Both the position numbers and the translations under genes were made by a program. From assembly GCA_947453625.1 (NCBI GenBank), contig CANGHK010000001.1, forward strand, positions 62,001 through 126,000: a stretch of 64,000 bases of DNA. The letters run 5' to 3'. The notes beneath the pieces are model-generated. The model was not told the DNA's origin, made no database searches, and saw only the letters and a program-made list of their open reading frames with translations. Positions 30,890 through 40,427 of this stretch are shown here, piece after piece. Within the stretch, counting starts at the first letter, position 1; the number at the start of each line of letters is the position of its first letter. The stretch is from Burkholderiales bacterium. GTDB taxonomy: Bacteria > Pseudomonadota > Gammaproteobacteria > Burkholderiales > Burkholderiaceae_C.

Positions 30890-31814
30890 GGTCGAGCCCG
30901 TCGGGAGCCGGGGCATCGCCGGACAGGCCGGTCGGCGCATCTGCGGCATGGCCATGGCCGGCCCAATCGCGCGCGAACTGATAGGCCACCCGACCCGAGC
31001 GCGAGCCGCGCTCCAGCGCCCACACCAGCGAGGGCTGGCGGGCGGCGGCGATCGCGCCGGGGGCCGCGCCGAAGTGCTGCAACCATTGCGCGACGATCGC
31101 CAGGTACTCGGGCTGGCTGAAGGGGTAGAAGCTGATCCACAGGCCGAAGCGCTCGGACAGTGAGATCTTTTCCTCGACCGCCTCCCCCGGGTGCACCTCG
31201 CCGTCGTCGGTGTGGGTATAGCTGAGGTTCTCCTTCATGGTCTCGGGCAGCAGGTGGCGGCGGTTGCTGGTGGCATAGACCAGCACGTTGTCGCTGGCCG
31301 CCGCGATGCTGCCGTCCAGGATGGACTTGAGCGCCTTGTAGCCCGGCTCGCCCTCGTCGAAGCTCAGGTCGTCGCAGAACACGATGAAGCGCTCGGGCCG
31401 CGCCGCCACCAGGTCGACCAGGTCGGGCAAGTCCACCAGGTCGGCCTTGTCGACCTCGATCAGGCGCAGGCCGCGATCGGCGAACTCGTTCAGGCAGGCC
31501 TTGATCAGCGAGCTCTTGCCCGTGCCGCGGGCGCCGGTGAGCAACACGTTGTTGGCCGGTTGGCCGGCGACGAACTGCGCGGTGTTGCGCAGCAGCCGGT
31601 CTTTCTGGCCATCGACCTCCTTCAGGTCGCCGAGAGCGATAGGCCCGACCTGGCGAACCGGTTGCAACCAGCCGGCGTTGCCGCGCTTGCGGTAGCGGAA
31701 GGCGATCGAGGCGCCCCAGTCGGGCGCGACCAGGGCTTGGGGCAGGATTTGTTCCAGCCGCCGCAGCAACTGATCGGCGCGGTGGAACAGGGCATCGAGG
31801 GGCGTGGACGTCAT
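30882..31814 (-). CDS. DUF815 family AAA-type ATP-binding protein
   Basis: This 310-residue P-loop ATPase has Walker A LLTGARGTGKSSLIKA near residue 95, Walker B-like FIVFCDDLSFDEGEPGYKALK near 145, sensor-like VLVYATSNRRHLLPETM near 180 and EKISLSERFGLWISFYPFSQPEYL near 225. DUF815 proteins are widespread, usually annotated as ATPases of unknown function, often beside mutT. It has no signal peptide. It overlaps the Nudix gene by eight bases. Confidence 0.88.
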   Translation of the reverse strand: MTSTPLDALFHRADQLLRRLEQILPQALVAPDWGASIAFRYRKRGNAGWLQPVRQVGPIALGDLKEVDGQKDRLLRNTAQFVAGQPANNVLLTGARGTGKSSLIKACLNEFADRGLRLIEVDKADLVDLPDLVDLVAARPERFIVFCDDLSFDEGEPGYKALKSILDGSIAAASDNVLVYATSNRRHLLPETMKENLSYTHTDDGEVHPGEAVEEKISLSERFGLWISFYPFSQPEYLAIVAQWLQHFGAAPGAIAAARQPSLVWALERGSRSGRVAYQFARDWAGHGHAADAPTGLSGDAPAPDGLDHV

Positions 31815-31860
31815 CCAGCCAGTGTAGCGAGCGGGTCCCGGGCCAGCGCCGGGCCAGCAT

Positions 31861-32538
31861 TCAAGCCGTCAGGCGCACCAGCAGTTCGTCCAGATGCTCG
31901 GTCGGGCTGCGCCGGAAATCCGACCGGACATAGCGCTGCAGGCGGCCGACCATCAGCGCCGTCAGGCCAGACGCCAGGATCTGGGCCTGCGCCGAGGGCG
32001 TGGACGAGCCCGAGGCAACCAGACCGAGGCGCAGGCATTGGCGCAACTGGCCCTCGACGCGGTCGAAGAACTGGTTCATCCGCAAGCCCAGGCGCTGATG
32101 CTCGAACACCAGCGCATCGCCCACCATCACCCGCGCCATGCCGGGGTTTTTCTCGCCGAACTGCAGCAGCATCATCGCTATGCGGCTGGCCTGCAGCGCC
32201 CCCGCGGCCTCGCGCTCGACGATATGGTTGACCAGGCTGAACACGCTGGTCTCGATGAACTCGATCAGTCCCTCGAACATCTGGGCCTTGCTGGCGAAAT
32301 GCCGGTACAGCGCGGCCTCGCTGACCTGCAGCCGGGCCGCCAGCGCGGCGGTGGTGATGCGCTCGGTGCCGGGCTGCTCGAGCATCGCGGCCAGGGTCTG
32401 CAGGATCTGCACCCGGCGCTCGCCCGGGCGTGGGCGCTTGCGCAGCGCCGGCTCGGCTGCGGGATCGGACGGCGCCACGGGTTCAATTGGCCGGACGAGC
32501 CGGACGACGTCACCGCTGGGCTCGGACAGTTCAGGCAT
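31861..32538 (-). CDS. slmA: TetR-type nucleoid occlusion factor SlmA
   Basis: This 225-residue TetR-family protein blocks FtsZ assembly over the nucleoid when bound to its chromosomal sites. The HTH is visible in ITTAALAARLQVSEAALYRHFASKAQMFEGLIEF near residues 59-92, followed by the effector-free C-terminal domain with KNPGMARVMVGDALVFEHQRL and LRMNQFFDRVEGQLRQ. The start at 32538 was chosen; N-terminal residues 1-40 are low complexity. It neighbours argB and the nucleotidase gene, a conserved Burkholderiales order. Confidence 0.92.
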   Translation of the reverse strand: MPELSEPSGDVVRLVRPIEPVAPSDPAAEPALRKRPRPGERRVQILQTLAAMLEQPGTERITTAALAARLQVSEAALYRHFASKAQMFEGLIEFIETSVFSLVNHIVEREAAGALQASRIAMMLLQFGEKNPGMARVMVGDALVFEHQRLGLRMNQFFDRVEGQLRQCLRLGLVASGSSTPSAQAQILASGLTALMVGRLQRYVRSDFRRSPTEHLDELLVRLTA

Positions 32539-32632
32539 TGCGATGAAAGTGGAGTGAGCGGGCGGAGAACACCCGATCGATTCTTGCACAGCGCCTGGTC
32601 CAGCCCGCGCCAAGACCAAAGCCGCGCCCGGC

Positions 32633-33334
32633 TCAGCCGCGCGGCCGCAGCAAGGCGCGCATCGAGCGCACCCGGCGATCGACATAGCGCGGCCACATCG
32701 CCCAGCGCGCGGGCGTCGTCCCGAGTTCGGGGCCGCGGCGGGCGAAACGCTGCATCCAGACCGTGCCCATGCCCACCTTGCGGGCAGATTTCTGGTGCAC
32801 CAGCGTGTCCTCGACCAGCACGCAGCGCGAGGCCGGCACGCCCAGCCGCACCGCCAGCGCGCGCAGCATGCGGGCATCGGGCTTGGGCCGCAACTGGCCG
32901 AACATCGCCATGTCCTCGATCGTGATCACGCCGTCGAACAGCGTGCCTATGCCCAGCGCGCCCAGCACCCGCAGCGCATAGGCGCGCGGCGCGTTGGTGA
33001 GGATGAACTTTCGCCCAGGCAGGCGCTGCAACGCCGCCAGGTCATGGGCATGGCCGCTGACCAGCCGCTCCAGCCCGGGCACGCGGTGGGTGTCATGCAG
33101 AAAATGCGCCGCCTTGACGCCGTGGTGGCGCATCAGCCCCAGCAGCGTGGCGCCGTAGCGCAGCCAGTACTGGCGGCGCAGCCGGTTGGCCTCCTCGGCG
33201 GGCAGGCCCAGCTCACGCTCGACATAGGCGCCCATCGCCCGGTTCAGTTCGCTGAAGACATGGGCGCCGGCGTCGTGCAGCGTGTTGTCGAGGTCGAACA
33301 GCCAGACCGTCCGGCGGTCGATGCGCAGCGTCAT
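32633..33334 (-). CDS. Pyrimidine 5'-nucleotidase (HAD superfamily)
   Basis: This 233-residue HAD hydrolase has motif I WLFDLDNTLHDAG (nucleophile Asp), motif II FILTNAPRAYA, motif III Lys in LRPKPDARML and motif IV VLVEDTLVHQKSARKVG. It matches the SDT1-like pyrimidine nucleotidases that dephosphorylate UMP and CMP. It lies between slmA and argB on the same strand. Confidence 0.9.
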   Translation of the reverse strand: MTLRIDRRTVWLFDLDNTLHDAGAHVFSELNRAMGAYVERELGLPAEEANRLRRQYWLRYGATLLGLMRHHGVKAAHFLHDTHRVPGLERLVSGHAHDLAALQRLPGRKFILTNAPRAYALRVLGALGIGTLFDGVITIEDMAMFGQLRPKPDARMLRALAVRLGVPASRCVLVEDTLVHQKSARKVGMGTVWMQRFARRGPELGTTPARWAMWPRYVDRRVRSMRALLRPRG

Positions 33335-33402
33335 CGGAATCTACCCATGTCCGCCACGACCAGGATGGCCAGCCAAGACGCACTGATACGGCGCCGCCGA
33401 GC

Positions 33403-33482
33403 GGACGCCGCGGATCCGGCTATGCCGGGCCGCTGGCGGCGCCCCCTTGAGGGGGAGCGCCGAAGGCGCTGCGGGGGTGGGC
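33403..33482 (-). repeat. Stop-codon-adjacent hairpin repeat, copy 1 (after argB)
   Basis: On the minus strand it begins immediately after the argB stop with GCCCACCCCCGCAGCGCC, then a TTCGGCGCT hairpin, CCCCCTCAAGGGGG and CCGGCATAGCCGG arms, and ends near CCGCGGCGTCC. Copies 2 (48075-48150) and 3 (54266-54340) share the same order of hairpins. It probably acts in the RNA after argB. The 68 bases beyond it up to the nucleotidase gene hold nothing evident. Confidence 0.75.
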
Positions 33483-34394
33483 TCAATGGCTGCGGATCAT
33501 CGTGCCGTAGGCCTGGTCGGTCAGGATCTCCAGCAGCAGCGCATGGGGTACCCGGCCGTCGATGATGTGCACCGCGTTGACGCCGCTCTTGGCCGCGTCG
33601 AGCGCGCCGGCGATCTTGGGCAGCATGCCGCCGCTGATCGTGCCATCGGCAAACAGCTCGTCGATGCGGCGCGCGGTCAGGTCGGTCAGCAACTTGCCCT
33701 GCTTGTCCAACACGCCCGATATATTGGTCAGCATCAGCAGCTTCTCGGCCTTGAGCACCGTGGCCAGCTTGGCCGCCACCACGTCGGCGTTGATGTTGTA
33801 GCTCTCGTTGTGCTCGCCAAAGCCTATCGGGCTGATCACCGGGATGAAGGCATCGTCCTGCAGCGCCTTGACCACGCTGGGGTCTATCGATTCGATCTCG
33901 CCCACCTGGCCGACGTCGACTTCCTTGGTCGGGTCGTCCTTGTCGATCATCTTGAGCTTGCGGGCGCGGATCATGCCGCCATCGCGCCCGGTCAGGCCCA
34001 CCGCCTTGCCACCGGCCACATTGATCAGGCCGACGATGTCCTGCTGCACCTCGCCGCCCAGCACCCACTCGACGACTTCCATCGTCTCCTCGTCGGTGAC
34101 GCGCATGCCCTGGATGAAAGTGCCCTTCTTGCCTATCTTGGCCAGCGCCTCGTCGATCTGCGGCCCGCCGCCATGCACCACCACCGGGTTCATGCCCACC
34201 AGCTTGAGCAGCACCACATCCTCGGCAAAGTCCTGCTGCAGCGCAGGGTCGGTCATCGCGTTGCCGCCGTACTTGATCACCAGCGTCTTGCCATGGAACT
34301 TGCGGATGTAGGGCAGCGCCTGGGCCAGGATCTCGGCCTTGTCGCGCGGCGAGATATGGGTCAGGTCGGGGTCGGCGGCGACGGGCGGGGTCAT
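33483..34394 (-). CDS. argB: Acetylglutamate kinase ArgB
   Basis: This 303-residue amino-acid kinase performs the second step of arginine synthesis. Features are [14 protein letters not shown] (phosphate-binding Lys and Gly), [27 protein letters not shown] and [24 protein letters not shown]. The start at 34394 fits the family; the longer open frame upstream is not conserved. argJ of the same pathway lies 22 kb away. A copy of the hairpin repeat begins right after its stop. Confidence 0.97.
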   Translation of the reverse strand: MTPPVAADPDLTHISPRDKAEILAQALPYIRKFHGKTLVIKYGGNAMTDPALQQDFAEDVVLLKLVGMNPVVVHGGGPQIDEALAKIGKKGTFIQGMRVTDEETMEVVEWVLGGEVQQDIVGLINVAGGKAVGLTGRDGGMIRARKLKMIDKDDPTKEVDVGQVGEIESIDPSVVKALQDDAFIPVISPIGFGEHNESYNINADVVAAKLATVLKAEKLLMLTNISGVLDKQGKLLTDLTARRIDELFADGTISGGMLPKIAGALDAAKSGVNAVHIIDGRVPHALLLEILTDQAYGTMIRSH

Positions 34395-34555
34395 GTCGGG
34401 TCCTTTGATGCGTTGCAGCAATTTGCCGGTGATTGTAGGAACAAGCCCCGCGCGGGAACCGCTCGGCCGGCTGAGCGGGCTGCGTCCCCCAGGCGACGCA
34501 GCCCGGCCCCGCGCCGGCGCTAGCATCCGGCCGCCCGCAACCCCTGGACGCCGCC

Positions 34556-35599
34556 ATGACCGCCACCCTGACCACGCTCGTCAACCACCAGGCCAGACTG
34601 GCCGCCCGCCCGGTCGGCATGGCCACCGCCGCCAACTGGCAGTTCACCGAGGAGGCCGTGGCCGAGCCGGCCGAAGGCGGCGTGCTGGTCAAGGTGCTGG
34701 CGCTGTCGCTGGACCCGGCGATGCGCGGCTGGATGAACGAGGGCAAGAGCTACATCCCGCCGGTGGCCATCGGCGAGGTGATGCGCGCCGGCGGCATAGG
34801 CCGGGTGGTGGCCTCGAAACACCCCGACTTCGCGGTCGGCGACACCGTCAGCGGCACGCCCGGCGTGCAGGAATACTGGTCGGTGCCGGCGGCGCAGGTC
34901 GCCCGCAGCAGCCTGAGCAAGATCGACCTGGCGCTGGGCAGCGTGACACAGTGGCTCAACGTGCTGGGCATGCCCGGCATGACGGGCTACTTCGGTCTGA
35001 TGGACGTGGGCCAGCCGCAGCCGGGCGAGACGGTGGTGGTTTCAGGTGCGGCGGGCGCGGTCGGCCAGACCGTGGGCCAGATCGCCAAGATCAGCGGCTG
35101 CAGGGTGGTGGGCATCGCCGGCGGCGCGGCCAAGTGCGACTGGGTGGTCAGGGAACTGGGCTTCGACGCCTGCATCGACTACAAGACCGGCAGCGTGCGC
35201 GAGGGCCTCAAGCAGCACTGCCCGAAGGGCGTGGACATCTACTTCGACAACGTCGGCGGCGAGATCCTCGACACCGTGCTGACCCGCATCAACCTGAAGG
35301 CCCGCATCATCATCTGCGGCGCGATCAGCCAATACAACAACACCACGCCGGTGGCCGGACCGAAGAACTACCTCTCGCTGCTGGTCAACCGTGCGCGGAT
35401 GGAAGGCATCGTGGTGTTCGACTACGCCCAGCGCTACCCGCTGGCGATCGCCGAGATGGCGGCCTACCTGAAGGACGGCCGGATGAAGAGCAAGGAGGAC
35501 ATCGTGCCGGGTGGCGTGGCGGCCTTCCCCGACACGCTGAACAAGCTGTTCTCGGGCGAGAACTTCGGCAAGTTGGTGCTGCAGGTCGCAGAGGCCTGA
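34556..35599 (+). CDS. NADP-dependent medium-chain oxidoreductase (CurA/LTB4-dehydrogenase-like)
   Basis: This 347-residue zinc-independent MDR enzyme has a nucleotide-binding GxxGxxG region ([20 protein letters not shown] near residues 162-181), a substrate-domain start [11 protein letters not shown] and [17 protein letters not shown] near 228. These match the family reducing alpha,beta-unsaturated ketones with NADPH (curcumin reductase, leukotriene B4 dehydrogenase). The natural substrate is unknown. It stands alone between argB (divergent) and gspB (convergent). Confidence 0.9.
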   Translation: MTATLTTLVNHQARLAARPVGMATAANWQFTEEAVAEPAEGGVLVKVLALSLDPAMRGWMNEGKSYIPPVAIGEVMRAGGIGRVVASKHPDFAVGDTVSGTPGVQEYWSVPAAQVARSSLSKIDLALGSVTQWLNVLGMPGMTGYFGLMDVGQPQPGETVVVSGAAGAVGQTVGQIAKISGCRVVGIAGGAAKCDWVVRELGFDACIDYKTGSVREGLKQHCPKGVDIYFDNVGGEILDTVLTRINLKARIIICGAISQYNNTTPVAGPKNYLSLLVNRARMEGIVVFDYAQRYPLAIAEMAAYLKDGRMKSKEDIVPGGVAAFPDTLNKLFSGENFGKLVLQVAEA

Positions 35600-35752
35600 G
35601 CGCAGGGCGCGGTGCGCCGTCGATGACCAGCGCCGGGTCCAGGTCCTCGATTACCGTGCGCCAGACCCGGCGCACCGGCGCCTTCGGTCGCTTGCGCGTT
35701 CGCTGGGTAGCGAAGCCGAACCGCCGGGGGACCGCGTAGCGGCGGGCAGGCC

Positions 35753-36451
35753 TTACAGCGGCATCTCGAAGCGCTGGCCGCGCTGGCTGAAGACCACCGA
35801 CTTGAGCCTGATCTCCTGCACCTGCAGGTCGGCGCCCAGCCGGTCGCCCTCGTGGAACACCTGACCGTTGACGATCACCATGCGCTGCGCCGGCTGCTCG
35901 GCGTAGACCGCACCGCCCAGGTTCAGCGCGGGGAGTTCGCGGCGCAGCGCATCGGGCAATTCGGCCAGAGTGAGCAGGCGGGCGGGTGGGATGGGGCTGA
36001 CGTTGCGCGGCGCAGGCGCGGAAGCGGGCGCCACCACTGCTTCCGGCGCGGCCGCCGCAGGCAATCTCTGCAGCGCGACGGGTGCGATGGCGGCCACCGA
36101 CGCGGGCGGCTGCGGGAGCGGCGCTGCGGGTGCGGGCATGGCGCTCGGCGGAGCCGTCGGCGTTGGCGCCGGCCCCAACGTCGGCGGCGCCACGGCGACC
36201 ACGGCAGGCGCCGGCGCTGCCGTCCGGTAGGGTTGCGCCGGCATGAGCCACCAGACCGCGCCGGCGCCCAGCGCCAGCAGGCCCACCCCGGCCAGCGCCG
36301 CCAGGCGCCAGCGGCCGGACGCGCCGGCCGGCGCCGTCACCCACCCGGCATCGGCCAGCGCGGTGGCGGCGGGCTGGGCATGCAGGCCCGGCACCGCGCC
36401 GCGTTGCCGCTCGGCCTCGGCACGGCGCAAGGCCTCCAGGATGTAGGACAT
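35753..36451 (-). CDS. gspB: General secretion pathway protein GspB
   Basis: This 232-residue bitopic membrane protein begins with MSYILEALRRAEAERQRG, the GspB signature. A membrane helix (LAALAGVGLLALGAGAVWWLM) follows near residue 50. Then comes a long Pro/Ala linker, and the C-terminal GspB domain shows LNLGGAVYAEQPAQRMVIVNGQVFHEGDRLG. With GspA it helps place the type II secretion secretin through the peptidoglycan. It is three bases downstream of gspA. Confidence 0.93.
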   Translation of the reverse strand: MSYILEALRRAEAERQRGAVPGLHAQPAATALADAGWVTAPAGASGRWRLAALAGVGLLALGAGAVWWLMPAQPYRTAAPAPAVVAVAPPTLGPAPTPTAPPSAMPAPAAPLPQPPASVAAIAPVALQRLPAAAAPEAVVAPASAPAPRNVSPIPPARLLTLAELPDALRRELPALNLGGAVYAEQPAQRMVIVNGQVFHEGDRLGADLQVQEIRLKSVVFSQRGQRFEMPL

Positions 36452-36454
36452 CGT

Positions 36455-38146
36455 CTATCGCTCCGGCGGGCTGGGGCTCAGGCGCGGCTCGGCCACGCCC
36501 TGCGCCCGGTTCAACTGCATGAAGGTGGTGGGGCCGGCGATGCCGTCGAGCCGGAGGCTCTGCGCCACCTGGAAGGCCGCCAGCCACTCGGCCAACGGCC
36601 CGGCCAGGACCTGGCCTTGTGCCGGCGCAGGATCCTGGCGCAGTGCGGCCAGGCCGCGCGCCAGCGCGTCGACCACCGGACCGCGCGCGCCAGGCTGCAG
36701 CGGCTCGGCATAGCCGGCGGGCGGGCGCCAGAGGGTGGCGAACTCGCCGCGCCACCCGCGCGCCAACAGGTCCAGCGGCACGCGCAAGACCTGCGTGCCA
36801 GCCGCCAGCGTCGCCTGCGTGTCGTCCAGCCTGACCAGCCGGGCCAGACGCGAGGCCCCGTCGTGGGCGTGCAGCACCAGCCAGACCGGGCGGTCGAACT
36901 GGCGCAACTGTGCCAGCGTGCCGCCGGTGGCGCGGTGACAACGCAACTGGCGGGCACGCAGGGCCAGGCAGGGATCGGCGTCGGCCAGCGCGGCAGCCTC
37001 CACGCCCCACAGCGTCGCAAGCTCGCGCCAGGCCGCCGGCTCGTCGCGCGGCAACAGCGCCAGCGCGGCGTCGGTGGCCAGCGGCGGCAGATCAGAAACC
37101 GGCAAGCCACCGAAGGCCGATGCGCTGCGCGCGGGCGCGTTTGCCTGCGGCAGCGCGGCGCTCGCGGCCCGCACCGCCCCCGCCGGGGTGGCCGAGGCCG
37201 CCCGCTCGGCAGGCGCCGCGCCGCCACCCCAGCGCAGGGCTGGCAGGCTCCACAGTCCGACCCCGACCAGCAGCGCGGCGGTCGCAGCGCCCGCCGCCAG
37301 CCAGCGCCAGCGCGGCCGCGGCGCAGCGTCATCGAACACCTCGCGCGCGGCCTGGACCACGCCGCGCCGGCCGACGACTGCCTGACCACCGGCATAAGCG
37401 CCCAGCAAGGCCCGGTCGGCCAGCAGATTGATGCGCCGCGGCACACCGGCGCTCAGGCGGTGTATGCAGCGCAGCGCCGCCGCATCGAACGGCAATCCCC
37501 CCTGTCGCCCGGCCACCGCCAGCCGGTGCGCCACATAGGCGGCGGTCTCGGCGGCCGTCAGCGCACCCAGGTGGTAGCGCGCGATCACGCGCTGCGCCAA
37601 CTGCTCCAGGCCCGCGCCGGCCAGCATGCCGCGCAGTTCGGGCTGGCCGATCAGGATGATCTGCAGCAGCTTGCGTTCGTTCGTCTCCAAATTGGTCAGC
37701 AGGCGCAGTTGCTCCAGCACCTCGGCCGACAGGTTCTGCGCTTCGTCGATGATCAGCACGCAGTGACGGCCCTGGGCATGCGAGGTCAGCAAGTGGGTGT
37801 TGAGCAGGTCGATATAGGTCTTGACCGTGGCCGCACCGGGTGCGGCCACCGGCACGGCGATCGCGAACTCGTCGCACACCGATTGCAGCAACTCGATGAC
37901 GGTGAGCTTGGGGTTGAAGATGTAGGCCACCTGGCAGCCCGCGGGCACCTGCTCCAGGAAGCAGCGGCAGACGGTGGTCTTGCCGGCACCGATCTCGCCG
38001 GTCAGCAGCACGAAACCGCCGCCACCGCCCACGCCGTACAGCAAGTGCGCCAGCGCCTCGCGGTGGCGCTCGCTCATGTAGAGGTAGCGGGGATCGGGCG
38101 CGATCGAGAACGGGTTGCCCTGCAGGCCGAAGAAAGAGACGTACAT
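36455..38146 (-). CDS. gspA: General secretion pathway ATPase GspA/ExeA with peptidoglycan-binding end
   Basis: This 563-residue protein has the start MYVSFFGLQGNPFSIAPDPRYLY, Walker A FVLLTGEIGAGKTTVCR near residue 48, Walker B HCVLIIDEAQNLS near 133 and arginine-finger region VPRRINLLADRALLGAY. A membrane helix near 275-295 (AAGAATAALLVGVGLWSLPAL) leads to a periplasmic part ending in a peptidoglycan-binding motif (LDGIAGPTTFMQLNRAQGV). It partners GspB. The remaining gsp genes are not in the window. Confidence 0.93.
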   Translation of the reverse strand: MYVSFFGLQGNPFSIAPDPRYLYMSERHREALAHLLYGVGGGGGFVLLTGEIGAGKTTVCRCFLEQVPAGCQVAYIFNPKLTVIELLQSVCDEFAIAVPVAAPGAATVKTYIDLLNTHLLTSHAQGRHCVLIIDEAQNLSAEVLEQLRLLTNLETNERKLLQIILIGQPELRGMLAGAGLEQLAQRVIARYHLGALTAAETAAYVAHRLAVAGRQGGLPFDAAALRCIHRLSAGVPRRINLLADRALLGAYAGGQAVVGRRGVVQAAREVFDDAAPRPRWRWLAAGAATAALLVGVGLWSLPALRWGGGAAPAERAASATPAGAVRAASAALPQANAPARSASAFGGLPVSDLPPLATDAALALLPRDEPAAWRELATLWGVEAAALADADPCLALRARQLRCHRATGGTLAQLRQFDRPVWLVLHAHDGASRLARLVRLDDTQATLAAGTQVLRVPLDLLARGWRGEFATLWRPPAGYAEPLQPGARGPVVDALARGLAALRQDPAPAQGQVLAGPLAEWLAAFQVAQSLRLDGIAGPTTFMQLNRAQGVAEPRLSPSPPER

Positions 38147-38334
38147 GCGTGCAGGATAGCCCGGCGGCCGGCAGGACTTCCGCGCGGCAGTCTTTCAGCG
38201 CCGCCCTGCAGGCCCCGGCAGTGCGGCCGGCCACGATTAGGCTGACGTCCCGAACCGCGCTGCCTACACTGCCGGCACGGCTGCAAACGCCATGCGATTG
38301 CAGCCCCGCGATCCCCCAACCCCGAGGAGTTCCC

Positions 38335-38988
38335 ATGGTGAAGAAACTTCAAAAAGACACCGAAAAGAAGGCGGCCGGATCGGCCGGCCTGCTGGACAGC
38401 CAGTTGGCACAGACGGTCAAAGATTCGGCGCAGCAGATCTGGCTGGCCGGTCTGGGTGCTTTCGCCAAGGCCCAGGGCGGGGGTGGCAAGGTCTTCGACA
38501 CCCTGATCAAGGAAGGCGTGAGCCTGCAGCGCAAGACCCAGGCGGTGGCAGAGGAAAAACTGGGCGACGTGGCCGACAGGATGACGGCGATGGCCGGCGA
38601 GGTCGGCCACCGGGCCAACGCCCAGTGGGACAAGCTGGAGTCGATCTTCGAGGAGCGCACCGCCCGCGCGCTGGGCAAGCTGGGCGTGCCCAGCGCCAAG
38701 GAATTGGCGGCCTTGTCGGCGCGGGTGGAGGCTGTGGCGGCGGCGCTGGTCAAGCTGGGCGGCAGCGTCGAGATGCCCGAGAGCCCCAAGCCCGCCAAGG
38801 CGGCAACGGGCAAGGGCAGGCGCGCGGCAGCGGCGGCCAGCTCGGATGCGCCTGAAGCGGCGGCGCCGAAAGTGGCCGCCAAGTCGGCACGCAGGTCGGC
38901 CAAGGCTGCGCAGCCCGCGGCGCCGGCCGAGGCCGCGCCGGTGGCCGTCAAGCGTACGGCACGCAAGAAGGCCAAGCCGGCGGAATGA
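38335..38988 (+). CDS. Phasin / PhaF-PhaI type polyhydroxyalkanoate granule protein
   Basis: This 217-residue protein has an N-terminal phasin domain (QIWLAGLGAFAKAQGGGGKVFDTLIKEG near residues 35-62, then RKTQAVAEEKLGDVADRM). Its tail from about 150 is Ala/Lys/Pro-rich and histone-like (RRAAAAASS, KSARRSAKAAQPA, KRTARKKAKPAE). In Pseudomonas PhaF this type of tail binds DNA and helps segregate PHA granules. GAGGAG upstream of the ATG at 38335 supports the start. The gene is divergent from gspA. Confidence 0.85.
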   Translation: MVKKLQKDTEKKAAGSAGLLDSQLAQTVKDSAQQIWLAGLGAFAKAQGGGGKVFDTLIKEGVSLQRKTQAVAEEKLGDVADRMTAMAGEVGHRANAQWDKLESIFEERTARALGKLGVPSAKELAALSARVEAVAAALVKLGGSVEMPESPKPAKAATGKGRRAAAAASSDAPEAAAPKVAAKSARRSAKAAQPAAPAEAAPVAVKRTARKKAKPAE

Positions 38989-39013
38989 ACGAGCCGCCAG
39001 TCGGTGCGCGCGT

Positions 39014-40319
39014 TCAGGTCAGGTAGCGTGCTTCCAGATGGGCGCGGTAGAAGGCCGGGTTCAACACCTCGCCGCTGGCGCGACTGGCGAGTTCATCCGT
39101 GGTCCAGCGGCTGGCCTGTTGCCAGATCTCGCGGTCCAGCAAGCCGAACACTGACGCCAGGTCACCCGCGCTGATGCGGGCATCGAGGTCGGGCGTGTCG
39201 CGACGCATCGCGGCAAACCACTGCGCGGCGTACATCGCGCCCAGCGTGTAGCAGGGAAAGTAGCCGAACATCACCTCGGGCCAGTGCACGTCCTGCATCG
39301 CCCCGTCGCGGAAGTCGCCCCGGGTGTACTGCCCCAGCCAGTCGGCCATGCCGGCGTCCCACAATGCGGGCACGTCATCGGGCTCGATCTCGCGTTCGAT
39401 CAGCCGTCGCTCGATGTCGTAGCGCTGCCTCACATGCGGCGCATAGGTCAGCTCATCGGCGTCGACCCGGATCTTGCCCGGCTCGACCCGCGTGACCAGG
39501 CGCAGCAGGTTGTCGTCGGCAAGCGCCGGCTGGTCGCCGAAGGCCTGCCGGATCATCGGTGCCAGCAGCGCGACAAAACCCGGATGGCGGCCGAACTGCA
39601 TCTCGAAGCTCAGGCTCTGGCTCTAGTGCAAGGCCATCGACCGCGCCTGCGACACCGGCAGGCTCAGCCAGGCGCGCGGCCGGTTCTGCTCGTAGCGGCC
39701 ATGGCCGCACCCGTGCACCGCGCCGAGCAGGCTGGAGAGGAACTCGGCGCTTTCATAGCGCGTGGTCAGCCGAACATCCTCGGGCACGCCGCCGGCAAAC
39801 AGATGGGTGCTGACGTCGAGCCGGCCGCGGTCGAAGTCGAAGCCCAGCCGCTGCATCACCCGCAGGCCCAGCGCGCGCTGGGCTTCGACCGGAAACGGGC
39901 CGACCGGCACGATCACGGCCTCGGCGCGCTGGCGCTCCTGCACCTGCCGGATCAAGCTGGCTGCGCCAGGCATGTGCGCAGCGCGAGTTGGCGAGCTGGC
40001 TGCGCTGCACCGGGGCCTCGGGCAAGGCGTTGGCGACGCGCCACTCGCGGCCGATCTCACGCAGGTTGGCGCGCGCATGCGGGCTCAAGGGCTTGTCGGT
40101 GGCGCGCGCCATCAGGCCGGATAACCGAGGGTCGGTGTGCAACTGGTGCATCAGCGCCGCGACCTCGGTCAGCGCGGCGGCGCGGGAGTCTGCATCGCCG
40201 GCCGGCATCATCGAGGCCTGGTCCCAGTAGGCCATGGCCTGCAGGTGGTCGAGGTGGTGCAGCCGGGCGAAGGTGGCGGTCATCTGCTGGTAGGCCGGGC
40301 TGGATGCAGGGGCGGGCAT
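39014..40319 (-). pseudogene. Broken M32 (thermostable) carboxypeptidase gene
   Basis: Three parts of an M32 metallocarboxypeptidase can be read. The N-terminus (MTATFARLHHLDHLQAMAYWDQASMMP to SRCAHAWR) is in one frame, 40319-39963. The middle (LIRQVQERQRAEAVIVPVGPFP onward) is in a second frame. The C-terminus (MQFGRHPGFVALLAP onward, to ARYLT) lies after an in-frame TAG at 39623 that replaces Glu of HESQS. About 65 family residues are missing at the frame change near 39960. The zinc motif HEXXH reads HGCGH, so the catalytic Glu is also lost. These lesions together make the gene non-functional. Confidence 0.85.
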
Positions 40320-40427
40320 GGCGCGGCAGAGGCAGTGGGGATGGGCGCATTCTGCGGGCAGGACAGGCGCGCGATAAGCCGCCATCGCTTCCCCGAAAGC
40401 GGGGAATTCAGGGGACCAGGTGAACGG

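Noticed and set aside
35600-35752. Minus-strand stretch reading like protein (TVIEDLDPALVIDGAP) between two convergent genes
   Set aside because: It has no start, no family match I can name, and is only about 35 residues; chance in high-G+C DNA cannot be excluded.
36455-38146. IstB- or transposition-type ATPase instead of GspA
   Set aside because: The ExeA start, a membrane helix, a peptidoglycan-binding end and the adjacent gspB all point to the secretion ATPase.
39014-40319. Sequencing error as the cause of the broken M32 gene
   Set aside because: Three independent changes plus a missing segment cannot be explained by one or two miscalled bases, although this still deserves a check.
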